This document shows, one piece after another, positions 34,550 to 45,531 of a DNA stretch of 64,000 bases. Position numbers and translations under genes: made by a program. The notes below the pieces were generated by a model. It was not told the origin of the DNA. It saw nothing but the letters and a program-made list of their open reading frames with translations, and ran no database searches. This DNA comes from Timema cristinae. Lineage: Eukaryota > Arthropoda > Insecta > Phasmatodea > Timematidae. Location of the stretch: positions 78,707,846-78,771,845 of the forward strand of contig JBCFYV010011172.1 in assembly GCA_039000515.1 (NCBI GenBank), given 5' to 3'. Position 1 is the first letter of the stretch; the number at the start of each line of letters is the position of its first letter.

Positions 34550-34672
34550 GGTGACCGTTTGGGTGATTCCCCTTTCGGGAAAAAAAATACCCAAGGTACC
34601 AGTCGGAATTCGAATCTGGGACCCCTAGACTCGCAGCCAGGTGCCCTGACCACTAGACCACGGGCCTTGTTA
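34550..34672 (-). mobile_element. SINE-E copy
   Basis: On minus: GGCCCGTGGTCTAGTGGTCA (box A), a GTCCCAGATTCGAATTCCGA box-B region, TACCTTGGGTATTTTT, then GGGGAATCACCCAAACGGTC. It matches the copy at 28400-28585 without the head duplication. Confidence 0.8.
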
Positions 34673-34869
34673 TTATGGAATGCTGTCTCTATTAATGATG
34701 TGTGCTATCTTAGACCAAAAGCTCTACTTCCACTATAATTTTGATTACAAAAATTTTTCCCTCTCTAAAATTACTTGACCTTATCAAGTATATCACCTTC
34801 TATAAATTTGGCTGTATCTTAAGCTTGTACTCTACTTTGGTCAGGTCAAAGCTCGGATATACTAACTAG

Positions 34870-35530
34870 TGTGGCGTGGAATTCCATCATCTTAAGTTCA
34901 TTCGACCATCAGAATTTTATTGTACAATTTTAATCAAGGTGTCCAATTATAAGCTATAAATAGTGAATCAATGATTTTAAATCATTACCGTTCACGAGTT
35001 ATAAGGTGTCAAACTTTCTATTTTATGCTTTTTGCATACTATTTTTAAGGTAAAGTAATGAATGTATGTGGCTGAAATTTAGTATAACTAGAAATTCATA
35101 TGAGGTATACACAATGAAATATTTATAATATCAATACTAATAAAATTAATAATATTACAAATATCTTAATGAAATATTAATATTAAAATATATTAACATT
35201 TTATAATAGAAATTAATAATTTTATAATATAAATATGTATATTAAATATATATAATATTAATACGGTATTATAAATATGTATACGAAATACTTATAATCT
35301 TAATTAATCTTATTATAACGATAAATATTTCATACTTTACACCTTAAATAATGTATATTTACATTAAATGTCAGTCTCATACATTAACTACTTTACCCAA
35401 TGGTACGCTAAAAGCATAAAATAGCAATTTTGAGCCCTTATAGCTCATGATAATAATTATACACTTGTTAAAATTTCACAGTAAAATGTTGATGTTTGAA
35501 TGACCTTAACTGACTCTCAGAGTGGAAGGT
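34870..35530. mobile_element. Long diverged palindrome (snapback element), about 300-bp arms
   Basis: The left arm reads GAATTTTATTGTACAATTTT, GAGTTATAAGGTGTCAAA, TATTTTATGCTTTTTGCATA and AATGTATGTGGCTGAAATTT. The complement of the right arm reads CATTTTACTGTGAAATTTT, GAGCTATAAGGGCTCAAA, TATTTTATGCTTTTAGCGTA and AATGTATGAGACTGACATTT in the same order. The centre is AT-only sequence. Ends and target duplication are not resolved. Confidence 0.75.
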
Positions 35531-36564
35531 GTTCAACGCAAATCCGTTACTGTTTGCTATGATACATTCTTTTTTAACAGTTTTTATAATGTTTGTGATA
35601 GAACTCGAATCCTTTTTGGACTACAAACTCTCTTATTGCGAAGACTCTATTGGAATGTCCCTTTTGTTTTCAACATTTTTAATAGCACAATTTCATGTCA
35701 ATCTATCCTTTAACATGTTAACATTCTTGTACCCTTCCGTGTCTCTCGAAATCCTAAAATATCTTCTATAAGTAGCTCTTAAAAACCCAGCCCTTTTCGC
35801 AGTTGCATAAACAGCGCTAACTCTAAATTTTCCGAATTTGATTTGTATCATAAAATAACCAAAACTAGAGCTATTTAAAGAATGCCCTTTTAATAATTTT
35901 CATTACTCTTCGCTAAATAACTATTACTATTGAGAAATATTTGTTCTTGTGTTTTCCTCTTAACCCTAAGTAGTTAATAAAAGTTACTGTTCGTCTTGAG
36001 AATAATATTGAAAATAAAAAACTATTTCTGGTGAACTCGGCTGGAGATCCAACCCTTTTAATGTCTATAGGTTAATCGATTCACCTTAAATGTATCAAAA
36101 TTATATTTAATATATAAATGAGTTGTGTCATTGACCATGGCTATGTTATCTCCAACTATATCATAATTCAAACACCTTATCTCTGGGGTGGTTGGACAAC
36201 GTTTTAAGCACATCACCTCAGAGCTCTGGCCCACGTCCGAGTCGCATACATGTTGAAGATGTCGCTGTAGTTCTCGATAAGTGCCTTTTCCACCTAGTCC
36301 TCCTCCAACACTATTCCCTTCTCCACCAACACCAAAACAGATGCGACAGGGACCGTAGATCTTATCGTTCAGGGCCATTCACGACTCACTTTAAATCAAT
36401 AATGCTATAAGTATTATTATTGAAATTTCTTTGATTAAAAACGAAAGTTAAGTTCAGCAATCATTTATTATAATGCCTCCTTTGTCCGGAGTTCTTAAAT
36501 TATCGTGAGTTAGGATAGTCCATGCGGCCGATAAGACACATGGTGATGCCTTCAGACGCCAGTA
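35531..36564. other. No gene recognised; one 106-codon minus open frame
   Basis: 36058-36378 on minus is an open frame of 106 codons with eight cysteines and a Gly-rich stretch near residues 17-32. It is less AT-biased than its surroundings, but I recognise no domain. It could be chance or a single exon. Confidence 0.3.
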
Positions 36565-37200
36565 AAGCCTCTACGGATCTGAAGGCGAGAAAGCCTCTCT
36601 TACCACTAAACTCTGAGGATCTGAAGATGAGAAAGCCTCTCCTAACACTAAACTGCGAGGATCTGAAGACGAAAAAGCCTCTCCTAACACTAAACTGCGA
36701 GGATCTGAAGATGAAAAAAGCCTCTCTTACCACTAATCTGCAAATATCTTAAGACGAGAAAGCCTTTCTTAAGCTGCAAGGATCTGAAGGCAAGAAAGCC
36801 TCTTCATCGTACAATGATGAGACGAGAAGCTCCTACCATGAAACGCGAGAATTTGAAAATGAGGAAGCCTCTCTTACCATTAAATTGCGAGGATCTGAAG
36901 ACGAGAAAGCCTATCTTACCACTAAACTGAGAGAAATCTGAAAACCAAAAAGCCTTTCTTAAGCTGCAAGGATCTGAGGGCAAGAAAGCCTCTCTTACCA
37001 CTAAGCTGTAAGTATCTTAAAACGAGAAAGCATTTCTTAAGCTGCAAGGATATAAATGCAAGAAAGCCTCTCTTACCAATAAACTCCGAAGATATGAGGG
37101 CAAGAAATTATTTCCTACTACTTATTTGGTTTTGAGGGCAAGAAAACCTCTCTTACCACTAAGTTGCGAGGGTATAAGATGAGAAAGCATTCTTACCACT
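36565..37200. repeat. 42-bp minisatellite, about 15 copies
   Basis: The unit is GAAAGCCTCTCTTACCACTA plus AACTGCGAGGATCTGAAGACGA. Because 42 is a multiple of 3, frames stay open through the array on both strands, producing repetitive 14-residue peptides. Units decay to the right, where some lose about 15 bp. Confidence 0.95.
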
Positions 37201-38218
37201 CATATACAGGATATGTCAACAGCAGGTAAGTGTTATAACCCTTGACTAAAAACAGACTAGTAGTCAACCTATGGAAGGTTACTGACCTCACCTGACTGGT
37301 GTTTAAAGTTATCTCCGAGCTCTCAAATATCTCAACTCCTCAGACCATGACTAAAAGTCTTACCCCCCTCCTTCGTTTGTATACTGGCTGCACAGAAATC
37401 GCCGCACAATCTGTATGTAAATATAATTGCGGAGCACTATGTTGGCTTCCAACTGACATTTATTTTTCAAAGCGGTGACTTTTATTCCCGTGTGTGAATC
37501 TCTTCGCAGCAGGTGTTTGTGTTCCGCCCTGTTTTCCGTATCAGCAGGATCTACTGGAGATCAGTTCAACCCAAGACGGCCAAGGATACGACGGGAATCC
37601 GGCGACCACCTTCCTTAAGGCGGTGATTTTACATTTCATATTAATAACTATTTGTTATTTGCGCCCTATTTTCACCATGTGCAGAGAAAGCGTTGTAGAA
37701 AGTTTCAGAAACTTACTACTTTAAGGATGTAGTGCGAGGAGAGTGAATTTCAAGAAACTAGACAAGGTTTGGTATTTATAGAATGGAAATCCATAAAATG
37801 AAAATAAATCGCTCAAGAAAAATATGACTATGGTGTTTAGCCTCTCTAATCCTTATACTATGAAAACGTGATGAGAATAACATTGTAGAATCCCATCTGG
37901 GGGAGGGAGGGGAATTCCCCCCTGAAATGTAAAGTATTCTCGTCCCAACTTGATGTTTTGATCTCATCGTGTACCAAGTAGTAGATGGATGTTGAAATAC
38001 AAATTCATCTGGTTTTAGCTCCCAGAACATTTCGTCATTATTTACGCAAATAAAACATCCCAATAACTTGTTACCCGGGAATTTTTTAATTAAATACTCG
38101 ACTAGATCGTATTAATCTAATTAAAAATTATATTAATGTTATAATACGAGACCTCCGGTAGCATTTTGTATTAAAAGTCCCGGAATTTGGAATGGAGCGC
38201 CAAAATTGTTTGGATTTC
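37201..38218. other. No gene recognised
   Basis: Slightly GC-richer than average at 37250-37620. A 95-codon minus frame (37776-38063) has mixed composition but no recognisable family. Confidence 0.3.
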
Positions 38219-38372
38219 TTTAGCACCACGTATTACTACCTGTTCAGGTTGTACGCATATGTACTAATTATTCTAATTAGTTAGGGACAAGGAAGGTTGA
38301 ATTTAGAGGTAGTGTACCCACATTTTCATAGAGGGAGAGTGAAAAGCCATTTTATAAAACCACCCTCTGTTG
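38219..38372 (-). mobile_element. SINE-A copy, 5'-truncated
   Basis: The tail (complement of TTTAGCACCACGTATTACTA) and body up to AAACCACCCTCTG are present; box B and head are absent. The 3' tract has been lost. Confidence 0.85.
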
Positions 38373-39697
38373 TAAAATATCAATATTAGTTGAAGGAGGA
38401 TCTTACTCTATCAATCAGGGAATTACTGTTGTTTGGAATGATTAATATCACGAGTAGGTATAGGTGTAGTTTAAATTGTTCCGTGGAGGATTTGTGTTAG
38501 ATGGAATTATTGACATCACCCAAAGGTGCAGGGTTAAGTAGATTTCTGGAATGATAATCATGATAGAGGGGAGTGATAGAGTCCACCAGACTATCATGAG
38601 AGTATTTCAAGTGTTTTACAAGAACAGAACATTTCAAAAACCAGTTCCCAGTGAACAAAAAACAAAACAAAAAACTATCCAAACTAGAGCTTGGCAAATA
38701 CTTGATCCGTCATGCAGTCATGCGAATAAATCTCCCATTACGTCTGTGAGCAGTGACCTTCAACAATGCCCGCGCCCCCAATTATCTCATACGTAAATTA
38801 CATCATCTAATTTACATAACCAACACATTCCCGCCCTCCCCTGGATGAGAGCTCTATGAACAAGGCAGAGACACCGATAAACAGGATATAATACACTTGG
38901 AGAATTAAGTATTCAATGTCGCAGTTTTAAAATAAATACACATTTGAGGGCAGGAAGGATGAAAGAAAGTGGAAATCCATTGAGAAAACCCATTTACGAG
39001 TATACATACACGAGGGACTCGAATTCAGACAACACACTGCCATATAAACAAAAGAAAGGCACTGAGTGTGCATAAATTAGGTTCTGATACAAGAAATTTA
39101 GCCGCTTAGAGCGGAGTCCTAGGAATGCTTTGGATGCATTGTCTGAAAGTGGTCTACACCCTACATTCTCTGTGTCCTTGAATAGTATAAGTTGAGGAGA
39201 GCCCGGATGGCATTAAGACCAGAGGCGCACACACACTATTTTAAGAAATAATTATTTGGTTTAGTGTAGAAGAAGTACGCACGCAATTACTATTAAAATT
39301 GAACTAAATATAACGTCTAGAGATTTCCAATTTTCAAAAAATTAATGAGGGTTGACCCCGGAAGTCTACCTTGGTTTGGAGAACTTAACCCCCAAACTCA
39401 CTTTATTTTTAATCAATGTATTTACTAGCTACCCACTACTACTACTCAAATTGACACTTGAAAGTATAATTCTACTAGTGACCACCTACCCCCCCCCCCC
39501 CCCCCACCCCAAGCTTCAGTCCTGGCTGCACCACCACGAAGAGGTCTTATTGTTAATAAATAATAACCATTATTTAATATATGTCATAAATTAAACATTA
39601 CTATCCTACATTCTTACTTGTATTTCACGTGTCAAATATTTAATCAAAAAAAGTGTAAAAATGAAAAAAACTTATCTCGTAGAGAAAATCATAACAC
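38373..39697. other. No gene; poly-C run at 39489-39505
   Basis: Seventeen consecutive C residues at 39489-39505. A possible degraded SINE tail (GAGCCCGGATGGCATTAAGA) lies near 39200. Nothing else supported. Confidence 0.4.
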
Positions 39698-39850
39698 CCG
39701 AGGATTCACCTCATCTAGTTTTCCAGTGACGGAGAGTTCGTAGTTTGAACCCCAGCCGAGTGGCTGTCCACTCTCACTCTATACAAATGTGGGTATAATT
39801 ATTATTTTACACTACATTTTCCTCATCCCTATCCTGTTTGTAAAAATATG
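39698..39850 (+). mobile_element. SINE-C copy, 3' end missing
   Basis: A head with TCATCTAGTTTTCCAGTGAC and box-B-like GTAGTTTGAACCCCAGCCG is followed by a CCACTCTCACTCTATACAAA body. It stops where the next repeat begins. Confidence 0.7.
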
Positions 39851-39854
39851 CTTG

Positions 39855-40410
39855 TACTAGATAGCTGTTGCCCGCGGCTTTGCTCGCGTGGAAGTTGATT
39901 ATATACAAATACGAAAATATACATATGTATTTACAGATTAATTTAAAATATTACGTTACTTTGATGACCATAACTTGACCTCAGATCAAAAATAATGCAA
40001 GTCCGATACAAACTTTCACCCCCTTTTTCATCCCTTATTAAATAAAATTTCCAAAATTCCTGAAACACATATTTATTTGTTTTACGTCAATAACCGAAAT
40101 ACAAAATTTTGTTTATGTAACTTTCAAAATGACGGACTTTCATACATATTATCATCCCCTATTTTGACCCCTTTGGGGTGGAATTTTCTAAAATCCTTTC
40201 TTAGTGGGTGCCTACATAACAAAATGAATATACAGTCCGAATTTCATGTTTGTAGCCTTGATAGTTTGCGCTCGGCGATGATGAATCAGTCAGTCAGTCA
40301 GTCAGTCAGGACATGTTATTTTATAAGTATATTATTATTATTATTATTATTATTAGCACCGCGTCTTACTACCCGTTCGGGTTATACGCACTTTTTATAA
40401 GTATAGATGA
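39855..40410 (+). mobile_element. Unclassified dispersed element with CCCGCGGC-type start and (CAGT)n
   Basis: It starts with TACTAGATAGCTGTTGCCCG, then CGGCTTTGCTCGCGTGG, and carries a (CAGT)n tract at about 40286-40308 near its 3' side before TTTTATAAGTATA. Elements with this start and a GTCA/CAGT run near the end are familiar from many invertebrate genomes, but I cannot assign the class. A SINE tail has inserted near its right end. Confidence 0.55.
40332..40392 (-). mobile_element. 61-bp insertion made only of the SINE-A/B tail
   Basis: On minus it contains GCGTATAACCCGAACGGGTA, GTAAGACGCGGTGCTA and (AAT)n and nothing else of a SINE. TTTTATAAGTATA at 40319-40331 and at 40393-40405 is a 13-bp target duplication. 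This proves insertion as a unit rather than decay of a longer copy. Confidence 0.93.
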
Positions 40411-41217
40411 TAGAAACACGCGAAGCATCAAAGCCTTATAAAAGCGATTAAAATGCAGTGATGTTATCAAAAACAGATAAACTAAGATTGTATAGTAGAA
40501 AATGTCATTTGAATTCAGCTTCCTCTTAGAGTTTTAAGCGACAAGAGGCTCCATGTTTTAAATATAACTGGAAACTTAACGTCTGTGTAGAACCAGGGAA
40601 ACTTCAATGAATGATTAAGTCCAAAAAGATATAGTATAGATATAGTCAAGACAGATCTATATAAAGTAAATATTGTTTAGATTGTTAAAAATAGTTTTGG
40701 TAGGTTTATAATTTTCTTTAGATATAAGATAGTAAAACGCTTCTTATCATCTTAATCTCGGGTGTCTTTTTCTAATGAAGACTACTGGAAACCGTAACAG
40801 GTGACGTATTAGTTTAAAATATATTATGAAAGAATATATGTACAAAGAGCTATATATATCAACACACGAGCTAAATAATAATCAAACCTAAGACCGAACT
40901 GGAGGGCACAACAATTAGAGCGTGTGAGAAAATTAGCTGACAAAGGCCCAAAAGTGTTGTTTGGAGTATAGCAACCAACACCGGCAGTACTCAAGATTGG
41001 GATAGCGCTTGTAGGTTCATCCATTCATTCATCAAGCCTGACAAATTATTACCTGTGATCGTAGAGAAGTGTCAAGTGAGCTGATTAATGATGGGAGAGA
41101 CATGTTGCAGACACAGCTTGAACTGAGGGAGGAGATAAGAGTGGCAAGTGTTACAAGTGTATGTATCATACATTAAACTTAGGGTTGGAGGAGGTACAAG
41201 TGTAAGGGCCTACACAC
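40411..41217. other. No gene recognised
   Basis: Anonymous AT-rich sequence. Confidence 0.3.
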
Positions 41218-41225
41218 TCACTTTA

Positions 41226-41448
41226 GTTTTATTTTATTTCTTTAGTACCACGTCTTACTAACCGTTCGTGTTGTAATGTGTTAGGAAAGAGGAAGGTTGA
41301 ATTTTCTTGTTAGGAGAGTGGAAAACCGTGTAGGAAAAACCACCCTCAGTACACCCAACCGGGATCGAACCCCGATATCCCCATCATCAGCAGTCTAGTA
41401 TATTGCAAGAGTGACACCTTAGACCATGCGGCCACCTAAGTGGGTCAT
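41226..41448 (-). mobile_element. SINE-A copy with target duplication and body deletion
   Basis: Head, box B (complement of GGGATCGAACCCCGATA), part of the body and a degraded tail are present on minus. The CTCCACGCAAATGCGGG part of the body is missing. TCACTTTA at 41218-41225 and 41449-41456 is an 8-bp duplication. Confidence 0.85.
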
Positions 41449-41456
41449 TCACTTTA

Positions 41457-42299
41457 TGCTAGAGAATAAGGGGAAGGGGTGATGGTAAGCGCGTTTGTGC
41501 CGTTCAGACAGAATATCTTTTTTTTTTAAATCACCTTTTATTTGAACTGGAAACTGTTATTTTTAAGTTAAAAATATTTTGATTTGAAAAATGTCCGAAG
41601 ACAATATATTTCCCCTGTTAGTTGTGACTGTATTATGATGTTAGATCTCATTTAATTGACACTTAAAGTAGGCCTAACCGTCAAATAGTTAAATTGAGCC
41701 ATAGTTTAGAGATGAGTGCTAACACGAAGTATAGATTTAAGAGCCATTTCAAGGCCGACTAACCGGTAAATTAGATAGAGATTACGCTTGAACCAGAAAA
41801 CGTACTGTATACGTAACTTGACAGCGCGAAATAGCTAGTACTTCTTAGAGCACACCCAACCATTTCGGTCCAATGCGGTTTTCATTATTAATTTTTTAAG
41901 GAAGTTACGAAATAATATTATTTTATGTTTCCAAAATAGAATATTAACTTCCACCAATCCGCAATAAATATTGTCGACAAGAAAATAAAACTTAATATAT
42001 ATAGGTCTAACTAAAATAAACCCTTTTAAATTCATCCATACAAACAAAAATAAAATTGGCTTTCAAGTCAACCTCTCACAAAACTAAAAATAAATACAAC
42101 TGCACTAAACTAAAGTGGTAAGAATAAATAAGGTAATACAACTATCTAATTCTAGTTTGTTTTAGATCCATTACTGTTTCCAGCCTATGACCTGGGTCAG
42201 ATTTTCCATTACCGGCTTGCTAAGTCTATCTTAGCTTTATATGCCTTATAATCTAACTAAAGACTATGACAGGCACAACATACAGTCCTCGGCCGTCAA
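41457..42299. other. No gene recognised
   Basis: AT-rich sequence with no supported feature. Confidence 0.3.
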
Positions 42300-42403
42300 T
42301 TTATCAATGTCATCACTAATACATTTTTGGCCATGCTGGGAATCGAACCCGGGACCTTAACTCAGTAGGCAGACACGCTACCGACTTAGCTAAGGTGTCG
42401 GAC
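42300..42403 (-). mobile_element. SINE-D copy, interrupted at its 5' end by SINE-B
   Basis: On minus: CCTTAGCTAAGTCGGTAGCG, a TCCCGGGTTCGATTCCCAGC box-B region and ATGGCCAAAAATG, the SINE-D order. The SINE-B target duplication (GGTGTCGGAC) overlaps its head end. Confidence 0.8.
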
Positions 42404-42671
42404 AGGTGACCTGGTGGTCTAGGGGTAATTTGTCAGACTTCTGTGTTGGGGGTCCGGGGTTCAATCCTTGGTCCCGGCACAGATGTATCTGATTGCCAAA
42501 CCCTTCCTTCACCTTTGACAAGACGTATATTAATCACAACTTGTGAATGTGTGAAATGCCAGGCCTCCACCGTGGTTCGGATCCCACGTTAAGCTGTAGG
42601 TCCTCTATTTCATCTCACAATCACCCTATCATTATACATTAGCGTAAGTGCATATAATAATAATAATAATA

Positions 42672-42703
<32 letters not shown>

Positions 42704-42704
42704 G
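42404..42704 (+). mobile_element. SINE-B copy lacking the tail stem-loop
   Basis: Full head (GGTGACCTGGTGGTCTAGGG, box-B GGGGTTCAATCCTTGG) and body, but the sequence passes from GTAAGTGCATAT straight into (AAT)n, skipping the ACCCGAACGGGTAGTAAGAC block. GGTGTCGGAC at 42394-42403 and 42705-42714 is a 10-bp target duplication. Confidence 0.9.
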
Positions 42705-42767
42705 GGTGTCGGACTATATTTACATATATATTATTAATGTAATTTGTTAAATAATCAAGTTGATATT

Positions 42768-42770
42768 AAC

Positions 42771-42822
<52 letters not shown>

Positions 42823-42972
42823 GCACCGCGTCTTACTACCCGTTCGGGTTACACGCATTTAGGCTAATGTGTAATGGTAGGGTGATTGTGAGATGAAATG
42901 AAGGACCTACAGTTTAACGTGGGGTCCGAACCACGGTGGAGGCCTGGCATTCCACACATTCACAAGGTGAAA
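42768..42972 (-). mobile_element. SINE-B copy, 5'-truncated, with target duplication
   Basis: The (TTA)n tract (42772-42822), shared tail and body back to CTTGTGAATGTGTGGAATGC are present on minus; the tRNA-like head is absent. TTGATATT at 42760-42767 and 42973-42980 fits a short duplication, so truncation happened at insertion. Confidence 0.88.
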
Positions 42973-42980
42973 TTGATATT

Positions 42981-43937
42981 CATGGAGAATATGTTCAAGT
43001 AGGTATAAAATTGAGTGAATATGGAATAATATATTTTAAGACTCTGTTTAAGAATGTATGTTATAACTTGCTGCCCTGCGAAAATATGTCCAAAACGTTA
43101 TTAGTAATTGATCTGCATACTAGGTCATTGGGTTTGTTGTAATTTTTATTAACAAGGAGATAAAAATAAGATGTTTTAAGCAACCGCGTGGCAGTAACGA
43201 GTTTTTAGCCAACTAGCATGATCGTTAACCAACTTTTTTAGTTTGAGAGTCCTCGCTCAACACAATAGCACCATAAAAACTTTTTTTTGGAAAGGGAGGG
43301 GGTGGAAGTGGGTGGGGAGGGTTCTTCTCGTGCTTAGACCACACAAGGTACTACCGGGGAATTTGGCAGCCCATGTTTTTCATGAGGACCAGAGAGGTTT
43401 TTCAGACTGATTTCAAAATTTCAGGTAAATCGAATGAATTAGGATTCGTCACTCTTGTTTTAACTCGCTTGAGTCAGGGCCACTCGTGGCACCTCTAGGA
43501 TACTTGCTGCGGGTCTAATTGCTATAATGGAGGACCGTGTAGTAATTAATAGTAGTGAAATTACATAAACTTATAAATTTGTCCTTTATGATGGAGCCAA
43601 GAAATTTTTATTGTGAATTTACAATAAATCTGTGAGCGGCCACTCTCATACTATCCAATACGCGTGCCGTGCATTAATTTAAATATCAGAATCAAATCAA
43701 TATGAGAAGTAGTAATTTTAATGCATACGGTTTTATTAATCTAACCAGACAACGCATCCACTAATAACTCTACAAACACTATAATCTATAAAAGAACATT
43801 CATGCTGTGTCTATGTTTTTCCTTCCAGAGGTTTTTTCGTACTTTCTGGCGATCTAGAATGATTAAATTTGTCAAGAAGTTTCTTGGGTACCGGAAAATA
43901 ATGCGAACAATCTTGAAAAATATGTATATAAACATAT
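42981..43937. other. No gene recognised
   Basis: Contains a G-rich patch at 43290-43325. No supported coding feature. Confidence 0.3.
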
Positions 43938-44294
43938 GTTACGGGCAAAGCCCGAATCCAGGTCGGATCGCGATCCATCCACCAGTTTCAGGCAAAGCCC
44001 AATATATCTCGGTAAAACCCGATTTATTTTGGTATTTCGGGATGTGCCCGGGCAAATCGAGATTTGACCGATCACATTTGGGCAAATCACGATTCAACTA
44101 ACATTCTAAAGAATAATTCAAATAAATAATTAAGGACAAAACATTACAATTTAATTAGATTCAATTGAAAAATAAACAATTTAAAAATTAAGTCACTATT
44201 AAACTAAATGTTATCTTCTGTAAGAAAGATGTTCAACCTAGTAAATTAAAATAAATTTTGTAAAATAATTATAATTATGTACATAAAAAATAGA

Positions 44295-44657
44295 TTATGG
44301 AAACATATAAATGGACTCGGTGCACGGTGGTGCACGGAATAAAGGGGGGCACTTTGAATTGCATTTTATGCCGTTTGCATTGAATTTAAATTTTTTATAT
44401 GAACATTTCTGCTTGCAAGAACAGTGACCGTACTCCTGCCCACCAGTACGTGATTCTTTTCTGCTTGCTTCTCTGAGACTGATTTCCTTATTTAGAATGT
44501 CCTCTGCTTTCAAAAATGATTCTTTACAATCATTAATTTGATATCTTGAGAAAAGACAGTTAATTATACCGTTTAACGTATCTAACACATAATAACCGTG
44601 ATCATTCACTTTTAAAACCAACCCCAGAATATGCTTTGCCTTTTTGTAAGCACTGAC
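44295..44657 (-). pseudogene. KRBA2-like integrase-type transposase, C-terminal remnant
   Basis: On minus the frame reads KAKHILGLVLKVNDHGYYVL, then INCLFSRYQINDC, EDILNKEISLREASRKES, TGGQEYGHCSCKQKCSYKKF and NGIKCNSKC. The pattern S-L-R-E-A, then G-G-Q-x-(Y/F), then C-x-C-x-x-x-C, then K-C-x-S-x-C is the C-terminal region I know from KRBA2-like/SCAND3-like proteins and Ginger-type transposons with a DDE integrase core. The last zinc ligands are altered (CPPLFRAPPC where the family usually has C-H). The integrase core is not readable upstream. Confidence 0.7.
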
Positions 44658-44674
44658 TAATTATAATACAAGAC

Positions 44675-44914
44675 ACCCGCCTTGGTGGCGTAGTTGGCTA
44701 ACGCGCTTGTGTTGAGCTCGACTGCTGAGGACGGGGAGATCGAGGTTCGAATCTCATTCGGGTGAACTGGGAGGTGGGGGTCCTAAATGGTTTTCAACTC
44801 TCCCTCCACACAAATGCGGGTTCACTTCCTCTTATTCGACCTTCTCAATTCCTAATCCAATAGCGTAATTAGTACTTAAAGTGTATAACCCAAACGGGTA
44901 GTAAGACGCGGTGC

Positions 44915-44951
<37 letters not shown>

Positions 44952-44952
44952 A
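44675..44952 (+). mobile_element. SINE-A copy, full length, nested in the Ginger-like element
   Basis: The copy has box A TGGCGTAGTTGGCTAACGCG, box B GAGGTTCGAATCTCATTC, the full body, a tail with one change in the stem-loop (ACCCAAACGGGT) and (ATT)n. ATAATACAAGAC at 44663-44674 and 44953-44964 is a perfect 12-bp target duplication. Confidence 0.96.
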
Positions 44953-45318
44953 ATAATACAAGACCTAAATAGAAACATGCGACGAACATTTCTGATACTG
45001 ACGTGTTCAGAGTGAACGAAAAGCATGTGCGTAAAGTTTATGAAAGTATAAGGTTTATTTTCATAGTTAATATTACCCTTGGGCCTGAATAAAGCGAGAA
45101 ATCAGTCTGTCAATAAAATTAATAAAACATGTTAATAGTGTTTTATAAAAAAAAATAGTAGCGTACATAGTAATAATAATAATAATAATAAATTATAATA
45201 TACCTGATAACCGTGTGTAGAAATAAGTTATTCGTGATTCGCCCAGTGTTAAACGGTCACATCGTGATCCGCACTATTTCGGCTTTTGCCCGTAATATAT
45301 CTATTTTTTTCGGCTTTT

Positions 45319-45484
45319 GCAACACTATAGATCTCCTTTACTATAAATCTTTAATTTTTATGTATTTTTATTGTTAGGTATTTTCGTTGGCATCTACAAA
45401 TTTAAAACATTCTACAATTTTACTTATATATATATATATATATATAATTGTATATATATATATATTTAAAACATTCTACAATTT

Positions 45485-45531
<47 letters not shown>

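Larger units (their letters stand above)
43938..45296 (-). mobile_element. Ginger-like (KRBA2-related) DNA transposon, decayed
   Basis: The left end is GTTACGGGCAAAGCCCGAA; the complement of the right end is ATTACGGGCAAAAGCCGAA. Both arms then contain GGATCRCGAT and GGGC(A/G)AATCACGA in the same order, with an extra roughly 80-bp segment of related subrepeats in the left arm. ATAT on both sides (43934-43937, 45297-45300) fits a 4-bp target duplication. The element contains a transposase C-terminal remnant on minus and a nested SINE-A at 44675-44952. Assignment rests on terminal repeats plus coding remnant together. Confidence 0.65.

Noticed and set aside
36500..37001. Open frames with repeats of RRGFFVFRSSQFS-type peptide as a candidate repeat protein
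   Set aside because: The frames exist on both strands because the 42-bp DNA unit is a multiple of 3; no start context, domain or codon bias supports translation.
39855..40410. Assigning the CCCGCGGC-start element to a named LINE or Helitron family
   Set aside because: The start motif and CAGT run are familiar, but no coding sequence or diagnostic terminus is present, so any class name would be a guess.
42340..42393. Genuine tRNA gene on minus (good GGGTTCGATTCCC box B)
   Set aside because: The sequence continues into SINE-D-specific DNA (ATGGCCAAAAATG) and matches the diverged copy at 8720, so it is a SINE head.
43872..44101. Overlapping plus and minus frames near the Ginger-like left end as genes
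   Set aside because: They lie across the terminal-repeat ladder (GGGCAAA-type subrepeats) and overlap on both strands; no domain is recognisable.
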